From the NCBI RefSeq assembly GCF_007004545.3, contig NZ_CP045503.2:2822501-2886500 (forward strand): a DNA stretch of 64,000 nucleotides, in the 5' to 3' direction. Below are positions 42,503-52,092 of the stretch, one piece after another; positions within the stretch are counted from its first letter, which is position 1, and every line of letters starts with the position of its first letter. Origin of the DNA: Shewanella eurypsychrophilus. Its GTDB lineage: Bacteria; Pseudomonadota; Gammaproteobacteria; Enterobacterales; Shewanellaceae. The notes under the pieces are model-generated. The model searched no databases. It had not been told where the DNA came from and saw only the letters and a program-made list of their open reading frames with translations. The translations under genes were made by a program, and so were the position numbers.

Positions 42503-44500
42503 ATGCTCACAATTATCAAAAAATCATTGGTTGCTCAACTCACTCTAGGCCTATCAGTTGCCTTGCTTGTTATCACGGTTATTAACGGCATCGTTAATAT
42601 TCAACGAGTAACAGAAACTACACAAGATTTTTACCAAAGGGAAGTGACTCTAGCGCTAGAACGGGTAGAAACACAACTCAGTGGTATTTTAATCACAAAA
42701 AAATTGCAATCTGATATGCTTTTCATGAATCCAACCACACTCGATGCCATCGAAAGTTTGCAGGTAAGAGCAGAGAGTTATGATGATAATCAAGCCGTGG
42801 TAACACTATTGAATTTTATTAAACAAGTTGCAGATCAAGACCCTTTAATCGTGACCCCTTATTTTTCTTCAGCTATTACCCATGAATATTTCGACAAGTT
42901 TGGCCGTTATATTGAAAATGATTATAACGTTTCTCAGCGTCCTTGGTGGCAAGACCTTTTAAAACAAAACAAACTATACATTGAAGATCCTCAACGAGAC
43001 TTGTCTGGCCGTCTCGATTTGGCGATGCGTCAGCCATTGTATCGAGACGGTATACTCATTGGCAGTGTCGGCATGGACATTCAGATGACTGAATTTACAG
43101 AAGAACTGATGAAAATAGCAAAAATCAATGGCCTTGGAGAGTCATTTTTAATGACAGATAAAGGCACCGCAGTGGCGTTTCCTGAAATGGAAAAATTTAC
43201 AGGCAGTAAGCTAACTATTTCAGATGTTGATCGCCATTATACCGGTGCGAAAGGATTTACTCAGCTTCAAAATACAATGATGGAGCATACCGTCGACGGA
43301 GTGAAGGTCATCTGGCAAGGCGAGCAATATCTCGTTTACAGTCAGTCTATTCGCTTACTGTCACCCTATTTAGACTGGCAAGTGGCCATCATGTTGCCCG
43401 AAAGTGCCATTACCACCCCTGTGAAAGCTGCTCAAATGGAAGAAGGACTTAGAGCATTCACTATTCTTGTTATTATGATCCTTGTGATTGCTTTCTATAG
43501 CAGATGGCAACTAGCACCATTAAAGGAATTATTGGCCGGCCTGGAAAGTATTGCATCAGGTGATGCAGATCTCTCGAGACGGATCACCCTCAACAGACAA
43601 GATGAACTTGGCGCCTTAGCGAAAGCATTCAATGATTTTGTTAATCAACTGCAAGGTATCATTACAGCGACCAGAGGGACTGCAAATGATCTCGAAACCG
43701 AAAGCGTAAGTGCTTATGCCGCAATCGACCTTTCAAAATCATTTATCAGTAGCCAAAAACAAGCAATAGAAACTGTAGTTGCCGCAGCCACAGAAATGGC
43801 CCAAACCTCTGAGCATGTTGCAAATAGAGCGGATTCAGTCCATCAACTGGCCAAAGATGTCGGTGTAAACGTCGATGAAGGAGTCCTTGTCGTCAACCAA
43901 TCAGTGCTCGGCATCGAAGACCTCTCCGACAGAATATGCCAGGCTGCACATGTCGTGAAAGGCCTAGAAAAAGAAGCAATGAACATCTCTGAGGTGCTCG
44001 AAGTGATAAGAACCATTGCCGAACAAACGAACTTACTGGCACTAAATGCTGCCATTGAAGCTGCCAGAGCGGGTGAGCAAGGTCGTGGATTTGCAGTGGT
44101 GGCCGATGAAGTACGTTCTTTAGCATCAAAAACGCAAGACTCAACGTCGCATATTCAAGACATTATTAATAAATTACAAACCAGTGCATCACAAGCCGCA
44201 ATGGTAATGAACACCAGTCAAGAAGAAGCGATAAACTGTAAGCAACATAGTAGAGACATAACCCGAGTATTTGAACAGATCTCCCTCGTACTCAATCAAT
44301 TTCAATCGCAAACAAATGAGATCGCTAGCGCAATTACACAGCAAAGCGTTACAGCACAGCAAGTCAGTATAAACATCACAGACATTAGTGAGAAAGCGGA
44401 GCAAAGTGTAGTTCAAATTCATAAAGTTAATCTATCAATCAGCAACACTGGTGAGCAGGCGAAAAAATTAAATACACAGATTTCAAAGTTTACAGTTTAA
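42503..44500 (+). CDS. Methyl-accepting chemotaxis protein with dCache-type sensor
   Basis: 665 residues. Membrane helices near 12-31 and 318-337 enclose a periplasmic double-Cache-like sensor ([10 protein letters not shown] is a typical Cache motif that often binds amino acids or amines). A HAMP domain follows (to about 395), then the signalling domain with the hairpin tip [32 protein letters not shown] split across its conserved core. There is no C-terminal CheR pentapeptide. It stands alone and signals to CheA encoded elsewhere. Confidence 0.93.
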   Translation: MLTIIKKSLVAQLTLGLSVALLVITVINGIVNIQRVTETTQDFYQREVTLALERVETQLSGILITKKLQSDMLFMNPTTLDAIESLQVRAESYDDNQAVVTLLNFIKQVADQDPLIVTPYFSSAITHEYFDKFGRYIENDYNVSQRPWWQDLLKQNKLYIEDPQRDLSGRLDLAMRQPLYRDGILIGSVGMDIQMTEFTEELMKIAKINGLGESFLMTDKGTAVAFPEMEKFTGSKLTISDVDRHYTGAKGFTQLQNTMMEHTVDGVKVIWQGEQYLVYSQSIRLLSPYLDWQVAIMLPESAITTPVKAAQMEEGLRAFTILVIMILVIAFYSRWQLAPLKELLAGLESIASGDADLSRRITLNRQDELGALAKAFNDFVNQLQGIITATRGTANDLETESVSAYAAIDLSKSFISSQKQAIETVVAAATEMAQTSEHVANRADSVHQLAKDVGVNVDEGVLVVNQSVLGIEDLSDRICQAAHVVKGLEKEAMNISEVLEVIRTIAEQTNLLALNAAIEAARAGEQGRGFAVVADEVRSLASKTQDSTSHIQDIINKLQTSASQAAMVMNTSQEEAINCKQHSRDITRVFEQISLVLNQFQSQTNEIASAITQQSVTAQQVSINITDISEKAEQSVVQIHKVNLSISNTGEQAKKLNTQISKFTV

Positions 44501-44623
44501 ATGTAAGCTGAATATGCATGCTTGATTTGCGTTTAAGAATGGCGCCAAATACACTTTTGTTGCGCCATCAATCTATCCAAGGTACACGTTCTAGGTTATC
44601 ATCGTTGAAAATAACTTAGTGGT

Positions 44624-45739
44624 ATGAGCTTGAATACAGAGCAATTTCTTTTGCATGCGTTAAATGCGACACACGTTTCGCCAATAGAAACAATACAAGA
44701 ACTGTGGAGCGGTTACGGCAAAATTGAACGTTACCACGTTGAAGGCGACACAAGTCCTAGTCGCGTCATAGTCAAATCTATCAGGCCTCCTGAAGCTGTT
44801 GAACAAATAGCCCATCCAAGAGGCTGGAATACGTCAGCCTCTCATCAAAGGAAGTTATTCTCCTATCAGGTGGAATCAAACTGGTATCAATATTGGAACT
44901 CATCTTGTGATACTAGTGTTCGGGTCCCCGAATGTTACGGAGTCATGTGCGGAACTGATATTTTTATCGCTAAAAAAGATGAACTCACAGAACAGCTCAA
45001 CAATGATCAGCATTCAGTGCCCTTCCCCCAGAATGAAGCAAGTTACATTAACAAGCAGGATCACAACGAGCAAAACAGCACTATTCTAATGAGCGATCTT
45101 GACAGTCAAGGGTTTGCAAAACGCCATCAGAGTCTTTCATTGACACAAGCGCGCATATGTATTCAATGGCTTGCAAATTTTCACGCTACCTTTATGCAAG
45201 ATTCTCCTGACAGTGATTGGCCAAAAGGCCTATGGCCTGTAGGAAGTTATTGGCACCTAAATACCCGTGAAGATGAATATCAAAATATGCCTGAGTCAGC
45301 ATTAAAACAAGCGGCTCACCATTTAGATCACTTACTCAATCACACACGTTTTAAAACCATCATTCACGGTGATGCTAAGGTAGCCAATTTTTGCTTCAGT
45401 GAGGATGACACTGATGTAGCGGCTGTCGATTTTCAATATGTGGGTGCTGGCTGTGGTATGAGAGATTTGGTTTATTTTATCGGCAGTTGTTTATCAGACG
45501 TTGAATGTGAACAACATCATCAACAGCTAACTAAATACTACTTTTCAGAACTTACCACAGCTTTATTGTCAAAAAAAATCAACATAAACCCAATTGAAGT
45601 TGAACGAGAATGGACAGGCTTATTTGTTATAGCATGGGCTGACTTTCAACGTTTCATACTAGGTTGGTCCCCTAATCATCATAAAAATAATCAATTCAGT
45701 CGATGGGTAACCAAACAAGCAATATCAGATTTAAAATAA
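44624..45739 (+). CDS. Phosphotransferase, ecdysteroid-kinase/aminoglycoside-kinase-like fold
   Basis: 371 residues. The catalytic loop HGDAKVANF (HGDxxxxN form) and metal-binding VDFQYVGAG near residues 245-275 are the kinase signatures of the APH/EcKinase-like group (DUF1679-related); the N-lobe has the Lys in RVIVKSI. Such enzymes phosphorylate small hydroxylated substrates such as choline-like or steroid compounds; the substrate here is unknown. No neighbour gives a pathway. Confidence 0.8.
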   Translation: MSLNTEQFLLHALNATHVSPIETIQELWSGYGKIERYHVEGDTSPSRVIVKSIRPPEAVEQIAHPRGWNTSASHQRKLFSYQVESNWYQYWNSSCDTSVRVPECYGVMCGTDIFIAKKDELTEQLNNDQHSVPFPQNEASYINKQDHNEQNSTILMSDLDSQGFAKRHQSLSLTQARICIQWLANFHATFMQDSPDSDWPKGLWPVGSYWHLNTREDEYQNMPESALKQAAHHLDHLLNHTRFKTIIHGDAKVANFCFSEDDTDVAAVDFQYVGAGCGMRDLVYFIGSCLSDVECEQHHQQLTKYYFSELTTALLSKKININPIEVEREWTGLFVIAWADFQRFILGWSPNHHKNNQFSRWVTKQAISDLK

Positions 45740-46114
45740 GTCTTTAGCTCTATCAGCATTGAATCAGTAGGCATATTCCCCCTCTCTATAATGCTCCTAC
45801 GGTTAATCAAAAAAACTGGATGAATAAAGGGATACAGGCTGATTTGAGTTGTTTTTTTGTCGTCAAATAATATCAATTTTAGTTATTCTCAACTAAACTT
45901 TGTTACAAGAGAGCTAAAGGATAAACGTAAAACGGCATTACGCCACACGTGTCATCGGACACTCAAATTACGATATCATGGCTCTCTTGCTAATCGATTG
46001 TTTTCTTTAACGTACAATAAACTTCAGACTTAAAATCCACAACAAATTCTTCGGTGAAGTTCACTCAATTTGTGATATAAACACTTTATACCATTTTTAA
46101 CAGTGACTGCTTTT
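45740..46114. other. Intergenic region, nothing recognised
   Basis: About 375 AT-rich bases. A minus-strand reading of 61 codons overlaps the end of the phosphotransferase gene but has no ribosome binding site or family features. No repeats or RNA structures that I can support. Confidence 0.45.
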
Positions 46115-47077
46115 ATGATGAATAAATTCATTATCTTATTCTTTGCTCTTTTTTCCGGTCAAACACTGTCTGCTGATATTGTTTTTATACATAGCTATCA
46201 TACTGAATATCCATGGGTAAAAGAGTACAGAGATGGATTTTTATCAAGTGTAGATTTACATAGTTTACGTGAATATGAGATGGACACTAAACGTCAACCT
46301 ATCAAAAAACATGTTGAAATAGCTAATGAAGCTTGGAGGGTTATTGAGCAAGAATCCCCTAAACTTATCCTTCTCGCCGACGACAATGCATTAAGATTAC
46401 TCGGCCCACGTATTGAGCAGCAACAGATCCCTTTAGTTTTTCTAGGAATAAATGCTAACCCAAGGCACTACATAAAACTTAATAAAAACATCAGTGGTAC
46501 CTTAGAGCGTCCGTTACTCAAACGCTCGGTGATGATGTTAAAAAGCATTATGCCAGGGATCAGTAGAATAAAAGTTCTGATGGATGCTAACCCGACCTCT
46601 TTCGCGATATTAGAAACCTCGTTCGATGATAAGTTTAATCAACAAATTGCAGCCACTGCAGTTGACACAAAGTTGAAGCGAACTTTTGCAGAGTGGAAGA
46701 CCTCGATAAAAAAATCAAAACAGCAAGGGTATGATGCAATTATTGTCGCTAACTATGCCGCCTTAACCGATGAACAAGGTAACAATGTGAGTTTAGATGA
46801 AGTCAGTGAATGGACAAGTGAACATAGTCCGGTCCCTATGTTCGCATTTTGGGGCTATTCAATTGGAAAAGGAAAAGCCATTGGAGGATTAACGATCAGT
46901 GGAACACAGCAAGGGATAGAAGCTGCAAAAAAGGTTAATCATTTTTTTAAAACCGGAAAACTTCCAGCAATTTCCACACCAGCAAGAGGAACGTTTGTTT
47001 TTAGTGAGCATGAACTTAAACGCTGGGCTATAGAGCTGCCAAAACAAATTGAGAATAAGAGTACGTTATTACTCTAG
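46115..47077 (+). CDS. Exported ABC-type substrate-binding protein of the sensor-associated type (PF04392-like)
   Basis: 320 residues from the ATG at 46115 (46118 is also possible). A signal peptide ends SADIVF; then a start ADIVFIHSYHTEYPWVKEYRDGF typical of the binding proteins often fused to histidine kinases or diguanylate cyclases, and two Rossmann-like lobes with LADDNALRLLG and PLVFLGINANPRHY. There is no transporter or kinase next to it, so it may be a free periplasmic sensor protein or a remnant of a sensor module. Confidence 0.75.
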   Translation: MMNKFIILFFALFSGQTLSADIVFIHSYHTEYPWVKEYRDGFLSSVDLHSLREYEMDTKRQPIKKHVEIANEAWRVIEQESPKLILLADDNALRLLGPRIEQQQIPLVFLGINANPRHYIKLNKNISGTLERPLLKRSVMMLKSIMPGISRIKVLMDANPTSFAILETSFDDKFNQQIAATAVDTKLKRTFAEWKTSIKKSKQQGYDAIIVANYAALTDEQGNNVSLDEVSEWTSEHSPVPMFAFWGYSIGKGKAIGGLTISGTQQGIEAAKKVNHFFKTGKLPAISTPARGTFVFSEHELKRWAIELPKQIENKSTLLL

Positions 47078-47100
47078 TGCGTGCTAATTAAAATTATTTT

Positions 47101-47604
47101 CTATTCCTGTTCAATATCTTTCTGCATCTCAGCTTCAGACAATAGATTATCGATAGCTTGATCGAAACTGTCTAAACTATTCCTTTGCATATAATCTTTT
47201 AACTTACCGATAAGATCTTTGCTTAGCTCTATATGGGATTTCTTTTGACGCTTCTTAATTTGCGATAATTCTTTGCGCACCATTCGCCAACCAAAATCAC
47301 TGAAGTAATTATTTAATTTATTATTCAATTCTATTAATGATTGTTCGACCGCTGTGCCTTTTTTTCTATTTGTTGTTACCACCTGTAAGCAATCTACTAA
47401 TGAAATATATTGAGAATTTTGTTTTTCATCTGCAGCAACGACTTGTGTTGCAAACCATTCCTTTCTTACGTCAATTTCTGCTGGGTGAATTAATCTAAAA
47501 ATGAGTGGCAGAGAAATTGTCAGCTCACTAATTTCAAGCAGTAATAATTTCCTACCTGCTTTTGGTGAGTCACCGTGATAGTTCCAAGCTTGTTTGTTAC
47601 TCAT
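47101..47604 (-). CDS. Protein of unknown function next to the second recombinase
   Basis: 167 residues from the ATG at 47604, which has AGGAAG in front (the ATG at 47616 overlaps that site). It is helical and basic in the middle (KKRQKKSHIELSKDLIGKLKDYMQR), which recalls a ribbon-helix-helix or other DNA-binding protein followed by an acidic tail. No family recognised. It is divergent from the tyrosine recombinase gene, and the heptamer array and two copies of a 13-bp near-palindrome lie between them, so it may regulate or assist the recombinase (inference). Confidence 0.65.
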   Translation of the reverse strand: MSNKQAWNYHGDSPKAGRKLLLLEISELTISLPLIFRLIHPAEIDVRKEWFATQVVAADEKQNSQYISLVDCLQVVTTNRKKGTAVEQSLIELNNKLNNYFSDFGWRMVRKELSQIKKRQKKSHIELSKDLIGKLKDYMQRNSLDSFDQAIDNLLSEAEMQKDIEQE

Positions 47605-47637
47605 CAACTTCCTCATAATTTAAAGACTAGATATTTT

Positions 47638-47696
47638 CACCTAGCACCTAGCACCTAGCACCTAGCACCTAGCACCTAGCACCTAGCACGAGTATA
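47638..47696. repeat. Heptamer tandem array, unit CTAGCAC, eight exact copies
   Basis: Eight perfect copies at 47641-47696, preceded by CAC. It sits 34 bases upstream of the start of the unknown minus-strand gene. It differs by one base per unit from the CTAGAAC arrays at 5599 and 49374. Confidence 0.97.
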
Positions 47697-47720
47697 AGCA
47701 TCTCTTCATGAACCAATAGT

Positions 47721-47733
47721 ATGGTTGAACCAT
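47721..47733. repeat. 13-bp near-palindrome ATGGTTGAACCAT, copy 1
   Basis: Perfect palindrome except for the central base. Copies 2 and 3 lie at 47806 and 49225 on either side of the recombinase gene. Such arrangements are typical of protein-binding sites. Confidence 0.85.
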
Positions 47734-47805
47734 TATTATCTAGTAGTTTAATCAAAAGTTAAAGTACTAATTACTAGAAGAAATATTTTATGACACGCCA
47801 TTACT

Positions 47806-47818
47806 ATGGTTGAACCAT
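47806..47818. repeat. 13-bp near-palindrome ATGGTTGAACCAT, copy 2
   Basis: Identical to copy 1 and 85 bases from it, which is about eight helical turns; both share a preceding T and following T and an ACTAT or AGTAT flank. Confidence 0.85.
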
Positions 47819-47983
47819 TCTTTATTTATTGGGCATGTCTGTACTCATCAGCAGTAAAAATAAAATTTGTATAGTGTGAATACTAGACAAAACCAAGCAT
47901 TAAATATGACCGGTCACACCCAGCCGTTCAACAAATAACCACATTGGGATGTTTGCGTCTAATATTTATTCAGTTAATGAACC

Positions 47984-48013
47984 TACCAGTGATAATGACG
48001 ATTATCACTGGTA
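47984..48013. repeat. Perfect 13-bp inverted repeat upstream of the recombinase
   Basis: TACCAGTGATAAT (47984-47996) and ATTATCACTGGTA (48001-48013) around a GACG loop, 81 bases before the recombinase start. There is no T-run, so it is not an ordinary terminator. It could be a regulator site; the inner part GATAATGACGATTATC distantly resembles a Fur box. Confidence 0.85.
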
Positions 48014-48094
48014 GAGAACAGTCTCTAACGATATAATTTAAAACCCTATCTGTGAGTCATTAGGGATAACTTTTATTATTAAGGTCTTTAAAGC

Positions 48095-49180
48095 ATGTCT
48101 GGCGTAGCGAATAAACGGGTTAGCAATACAGCTTTAATTGATGTCCACCAGCAAAAAATAGCAAACGGTGAATCATTCTTCGAGGAGCAATCGCTACCGA
48201 TCTCGATACTCGATGACTTTAAAAGTGCAGCCAGCGAGACTGAGTATGAAATATCCGCCAACACTCGACGAGTCTATCTGTCTAGTTTTAGAATATTTGG
48301 TGAATATTGTCAGCAACATAAATTAAATACATTACCTGCCGACCCTCGATCTGTGATCGCTTTTATTGGTCAGCAGAAGGAAATAATTAACCCAAAGTCT
48401 GGTGCACGATTATCGAAACAGACCTTAACTACTCGTCTCGCGGCAATTCGCTTTTACCATATTCAGGCAGGATTTCACTCACCTACCGAACACCCCTTAG
48501 TGTTAAGAGTCATGCGTGGCCTCAGTAGAAATAAACATAGAGTGACATCGGACTATGATCAGCAGCCTATTATGTATGATGAGCTGGAACTGTTATTGCA
48601 AACTATTGATAAGCAATCGCAAGCTCTCACTAAGGCTAGAGATAAAGCCATTATTCAATTGGGTTTTCAAGGGGGATTCAGACGATCAGAGCTAGCAGAG
48701 ATAAGGGTTAATCACGTAAACTTTCTGCGCAATAAACTAAAAGTGAGATTAGCGTTTTCTAAGAGTAATCAGCAAGGTCATAAGGAATGGAAAGATCTGC
48801 CTGAGTCTGAAGAATTTTCGGCGCTAAGTTCTGTCAAACACTGGTTAGAGATCTCGAAAATTACACAAGGTCATTTATTCCGTTCTTTATCTCGAGATGG
48901 TCAACAACTTCGCCCCTATCAACTCGCCAGTCATAGTCATGCCGATAATGGTGAGACTAATAATAATAGCGGTTTTCTTAGAGGTGATGATATTTATCAA
49001 ATCATCAAAAAGTATTGTGAGAAAGCAGGATTAAGTTCAGAATTTTATGGTGCGCACAGTTTACGCAGTGGTTGCGTCACCCAACTGCATGAAAATGACA
49101 AAGACCATCTTTATATCATGGCACGTACCGGCCATACCGATCCCCGCTCACTACGACATTACCTAAAACCAAAAGATTAA
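48095..49180 (+). CDS. Tyrosine recombinase (phage integrase family)
   Basis: 361 residues. N-terminal SAM-like DNA-binding domain at about 35-145, catalytic domain at 160-358 with Arg196 or 197 (GFRRSEL), Lys223 (FSKSN), His321 and Arg324 (HSLRSG), His347 (GHTD) and Tyr356 (RHYL), so it looks active. Weakly related to the recombinase at 5657-7036; both have heptamer arrays beside them. No phage or integrative-element cargo is next to it. It may move a small unit delimited by the flanking repeats, or act in place. Confidence 0.87.
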   Translation: MSGVANKRVSNTALIDVHQQKIANGESFFEEQSLPISILDDFKSAASETEYEISANTRRVYLSSFRIFGEYCQQHKLNTLPADPRSVIAFIGQQKEIINPKSGARLSKQTLTTRLAAIRFYHIQAGFHSPTEHPLVLRVMRGLSRNKHRVTSDYDQQPIMYDELELLLQTIDKQSQALTKARDKAIIQLGFQGGFRRSELAEIRVNHVNFLRNKLKVRLAFSKSNQQGHKEWKDLPESEEFSALSSVKHWLEISKITQGHLFRSLSRDGQQLRPYQLASHSHADNGETNNNSGFLRGDDIYQIIKKYCEKAGLSSEFYGAHSLRSGCVTQLHENDKDHLYIMARTGHTDPRSLRHYLKPKD

Positions 49181-49224
49181 CTCAGTATAAGTATAAGAGT
49201 GAATGGTAAAACAAGGGTCATAAA

Positions 49225-49237
49225 ATGGTTCAACCAT
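49225..49237. repeat. 13-bp near-palindrome, copy 3 (inverted centre)
   Basis: ATGGTTCAACCAT is the reverse complement of copies 1 and 2; it lies 45 bases after the recombinase stop. The following TCT also matches the TTC flank of copy 2. Confidence 0.85.
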
Positions 49238-49332
49238 TCTATAGGCCTTTGGTTTTTAATCTATCACGTCTGCCAACAAATCGCTGTAACAAACATTGAA
49301 GTGTTTTAAAATTAATCGATTAGAAATAAAAA

Positions 49333-49356
49333 AACGAAGCTATTGATAGCTTCGCT
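49333..49356 (+). terminator. Terminator after the second recombinase
   Basis: CGAAGCTA-TTGA-TAGCTTCG with an A-run before it and a T-rich tail (ATATTTTT) after; it may work for both strands. Confidence 0.75.
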
Positions 49357-49373
49357 AATATTTTTACTTACTG

Positions 49374-49402
49374 CTAGAACCTAGAACCTAGAACCTAGAA
49401 CC
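49374..49402. repeat. Heptamer tandem array, unit CTAGAAC, four copies
   Basis: Four exact copies, eight bases from the stop codon of the aminopeptidase gene. Same unit as the array at 5599-5653. Confidence 0.95.
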
Positions 49403-49409
49403 GCTCGTA

Positions 49410-51989
49410 TCACAATTTCTGTAAATACTGATCGACACTGGCCTGTTCACGTTTCTTCAGTTTGACACAGTTAGCCACTTTCTCATTGAGCTTAGCCAGA
49501 GTGCGTTTAAATTCTGGTGAGTTGGCTAACTTAGGCTCGAAGAATTTATTGGTTGTTTCAAGTGACGCTAGATCACAACCATTGCCCGTATAGTTAGGTA
49601 ATTTGGCCACTGCGAAAGGCGGTAACTTAGCCTTTACTGCTGAATAATTGGTGTATAACCAATCCCTAAATAGCGTTTTTCTAACCTGAGTATAAGACTG
49701 ACCAGACATGATGTACTTCATATCTGGAGAGTTTAATTTATCAGTTAAGCTATAATCTAGCATAGCGACTTGCTGTTTAGGGTCGGCAACATAACCTAAT
49801 GCATACATGAGTTTAGTTCGTTTTTGAGGGTTTTTAGTTGTCTCAAAAGTGTCTTTAAACTGTTGAATTAGTTGTTTATCTCCATAGAAGACAGCAATCT
49901 GAAGTTGCGTTCCGATCAAGTAAGCATCGAACTTTTTACTTCCTGCTAAATAGACCAAACTGGCTTTTTTTGCCTGCTTAATAATGCTGATATCTTTGCC
50001 TTCAAATGCCAGGATTGAGACCAAGCTAGGACGTAACTTGCTTATCGCAACACTCTCCCCTTCTTTAGCGACACGACCATATTTCTCTAACGCAATACCT
50101 GCTTTACTGCTAATAAACTTAGCCCAATCAGCATCATTAGTTTCATCGATAAACGTCTCTTTCTGGATCTGTAAATAGCTCAATGCCGAAGCAACAATTT
50201 GTGGATGAGCATCATCGACAAACTCACCTAGAATCGACAATAACTCACCAGCGCTAATAAACCCACCATCGAGTAAAGCATCAGCCGACGAGATAAGCGC
50301 CTTTCTTTCTCTATCTGTCAGAGATGATTTAGCATTAGCGAGTAAGTTAGCTAATTGCTTATCATCTAATAACCAACGGTAATAACCCATTGCATCGGCA
50401 TCGGGATATATCCAATCAGGCGTAAATTCAAGATCAAGTTGTTTAGATTGACTATCTAACAGCACAGTTTGGGTAACTTGCTTATCGCCTTTTCCATACT
50501 TGATAGAAACTGGCACAACCCATTCTTGTGCGGGGGCTTTACTGTTAGCAAAAACAAAACGTTCTTGAGAAAGAGTTAGCTTATTCCCCTTCAACTCAAC
50601 TGTGATAAGAGGATATGACGATTGCTCGATAAAAGTTCTGAGTACCTGACCAACATCTTTTCCTGATGCTTTAGATAAAGCATTCCAAAGATCATCAGCC
50701 GTGGTATTTTTAAAGGCGTTATCTTTAATGTACTGACGGATCCCCTGCTTAAAATTATCCTCACCAATCCAGTTTTCAACCATAGATAACACGGCAGACC
50801 CTTTGCTATACGCAAGTCCTAACCCATCCATGATATCCGCTTCGGTTTTAATCGGTTTGCGAATAGGCTTAGTCGAAAGACGTGCATCCATACTCATGAC
50901 ACGATTTTTTGATAAACGTAGGTTTGATTCAAATTCAGGGTGGAGATCATGAGTGACTTTAGCTGCCATCCAACTGGCAAATGCTTCGTTCAACCACAAA
51001 TCATTCCACCACTGCATAGTGACTAAATTGCCATACCACTGATGTGCCAGTTCATGTGCGACAACAGAAACGGATGAACGCTTGGTGTTCTGGTTAGCCG
51101 TCTCTTCATCAAGAAGAAGAATATCTTCACGGTATGTTACCAGTCCGGCATTTTCCATCGCCCCGAATGGGAATTCAGGTAATGCCATAGAGTCGAGCTT
51201 TTGATATGGGTAATCCACACCAAAGTAATCTTCTAGACGCTCAAGAATCGCTGGCATCTCTTTTGCTGCGTAATTTGCCAGTCCAATTTTTCCCTTAGTG
51301 GTGATCACGTTACCAGGGATCTTCATACCTTCTATAGCAACAGATTCAAAATCACCTACCGCATAGGCTACTAAATAAGAAGGAAGAGGTTTAGTTTGAG
51401 CAAAAACGTGTGTGGTTTGATCGCCAACCACCTTGGTATTCACTACTGGTGTATTACTGTATACCTTTTCATTTGACGGAGCGGTGATGGTTACTTGAAA
51501 AGGGATCTTGTATTCTGGTTCATCGAACACAGGGAAACTTCTACGTGCATCGCTCATTTCAAACTGAGTAAATAAGTAAGGTACACCAGCATCTATTGTT
51601 TTATAAAGACCGACTGACTGGCGATTATACGGCGCGGTAAAATCGATATCTAATTGATAATCGCCCGGCATAATTTCACTATCACAAATTAAATTGACGA
51701 TGCCAGTATCGAGCATCTCGGCGGTCATATCACAGGTTTGATCACCGGTTAATTGAATATTTGTCGCGCTATAATCTACGCCATTTAGCTGAATAACTTT
51801 CGTCTTTTCAATTACTTGAATTTGAATTTTGGTGCTGCCTGAAAAGTTATCTTTATGTGGGTCTAGCGCTAAGCTTACAGCTTGAGAGACTGGTTTAGCA
51901 TGCTTGCTGAGGACAAATTGGTTTGCTTGTAAATGTCCAGATCCTAGCAAAGAGACTGTTACTAAGCCGGTGGCCATAACTCGATACAT
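49410..51989 (-). CDS. Exported M1-family aminopeptidase
   Basis: 859 residues with a signal peptide (about 1-22). GAMEN at 276-280 binds the substrate N-terminus, HELAH at 312-316 with Glu335 binds zinc. The C-terminal half (about 540-850) is the helical ERAP1-like or HEAT-like domain. M1 enzymes remove N-terminal residues from peptides. It is related to PepN but exported, in line with use of external peptides. A heptamer array touches its 3' end. Confidence 0.93.
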   Translation of the reverse strand: MYRVMATGLVTVSLLGSGHLQANQFVLSKHAKPVSQAVSLALDPHKDNFSGSTKIQIQVIEKTKVIQLNGVDYSATNIQLTGDQTCDMTAEMLDTGIVNLICDSEIMPGDYQLDIDFTAPYNRQSVGLYKTIDAGVPYLFTQFEMSDARRSFPVFDEPEYKIPFQVTITAPSNEKVYSNTPVVNTKVVGDQTTHVFAQTKPLPSYLVAYAVGDFESVAIEGMKIPGNVITTKGKIGLANYAAKEMPAILERLEDYFGVDYPYQKLDSMALPEFPFGAMENAGLVTYREDILLLDEETANQNTKRSSVSVVAHELAHQWYGNLVTMQWWNDLWLNEAFASWMAAKVTHDLHPEFESNLRLSKNRVMSMDARLSTKPIRKPIKTEADIMDGLGLAYSKGSAVLSMVENWIGEDNFKQGIRQYIKDNAFKNTTADDLWNALSKASGKDVGQVLRTFIEQSSYPLITVELKGNKLTLSQERFVFANSKAPAQEWVVPVSIKYGKGDKQVTQTVLLDSQSKQLDLEFTPDWIYPDADAMGYYRWLLDDKQLANLLANAKSSLTDRERKALISSADALLDGGFISAGELLSILGEFVDDAHPQIVASALSYLQIQKETFIDETNDADWAKFISSKAGIALEKYGRVAKEGESVAISKLRPSLVSILAFEGKDISIIKQAKKASLVYLAGSKKFDAYLIGTQLQIAVFYGDKQLIQQFKDTFETTKNPQKRTKLMYALGYVADPKQQVAMLDYSLTDKLNSPDMKYIMSGQSYTQVRKTLFRDWLYTNYSAVKAKLPPFAVAKLPNYTGNGCDLASLETTNKFFEPKLANSPEFKRTLAKLNEKVANCVKLKKREQASVDQYLQKL

Positions 51990-52092
51990 TTCAATTCCTT
52001 TAATTATTATTAGCGCGATAGTCGGGTTTGATTAACAATAAGCGGCTGATTTTAACAAAGCTCATACAGGCAAAGCTAGGGAAATTAAGATT

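Noticed and set aside
45691..45876. Minus-strand reading of 61 codons after the phosphotransferase gene
   Set aside because: It overlaps the end of a clear gene, has no ribosome binding site and resembles no family.
47641..47696. Telomere-like or CRISPR-like meaning for the CTAGCAC array
   Set aside because: The unit is only seven bases with no spacers, and it is internal to the chromosome; it is a simple tandem repeat.
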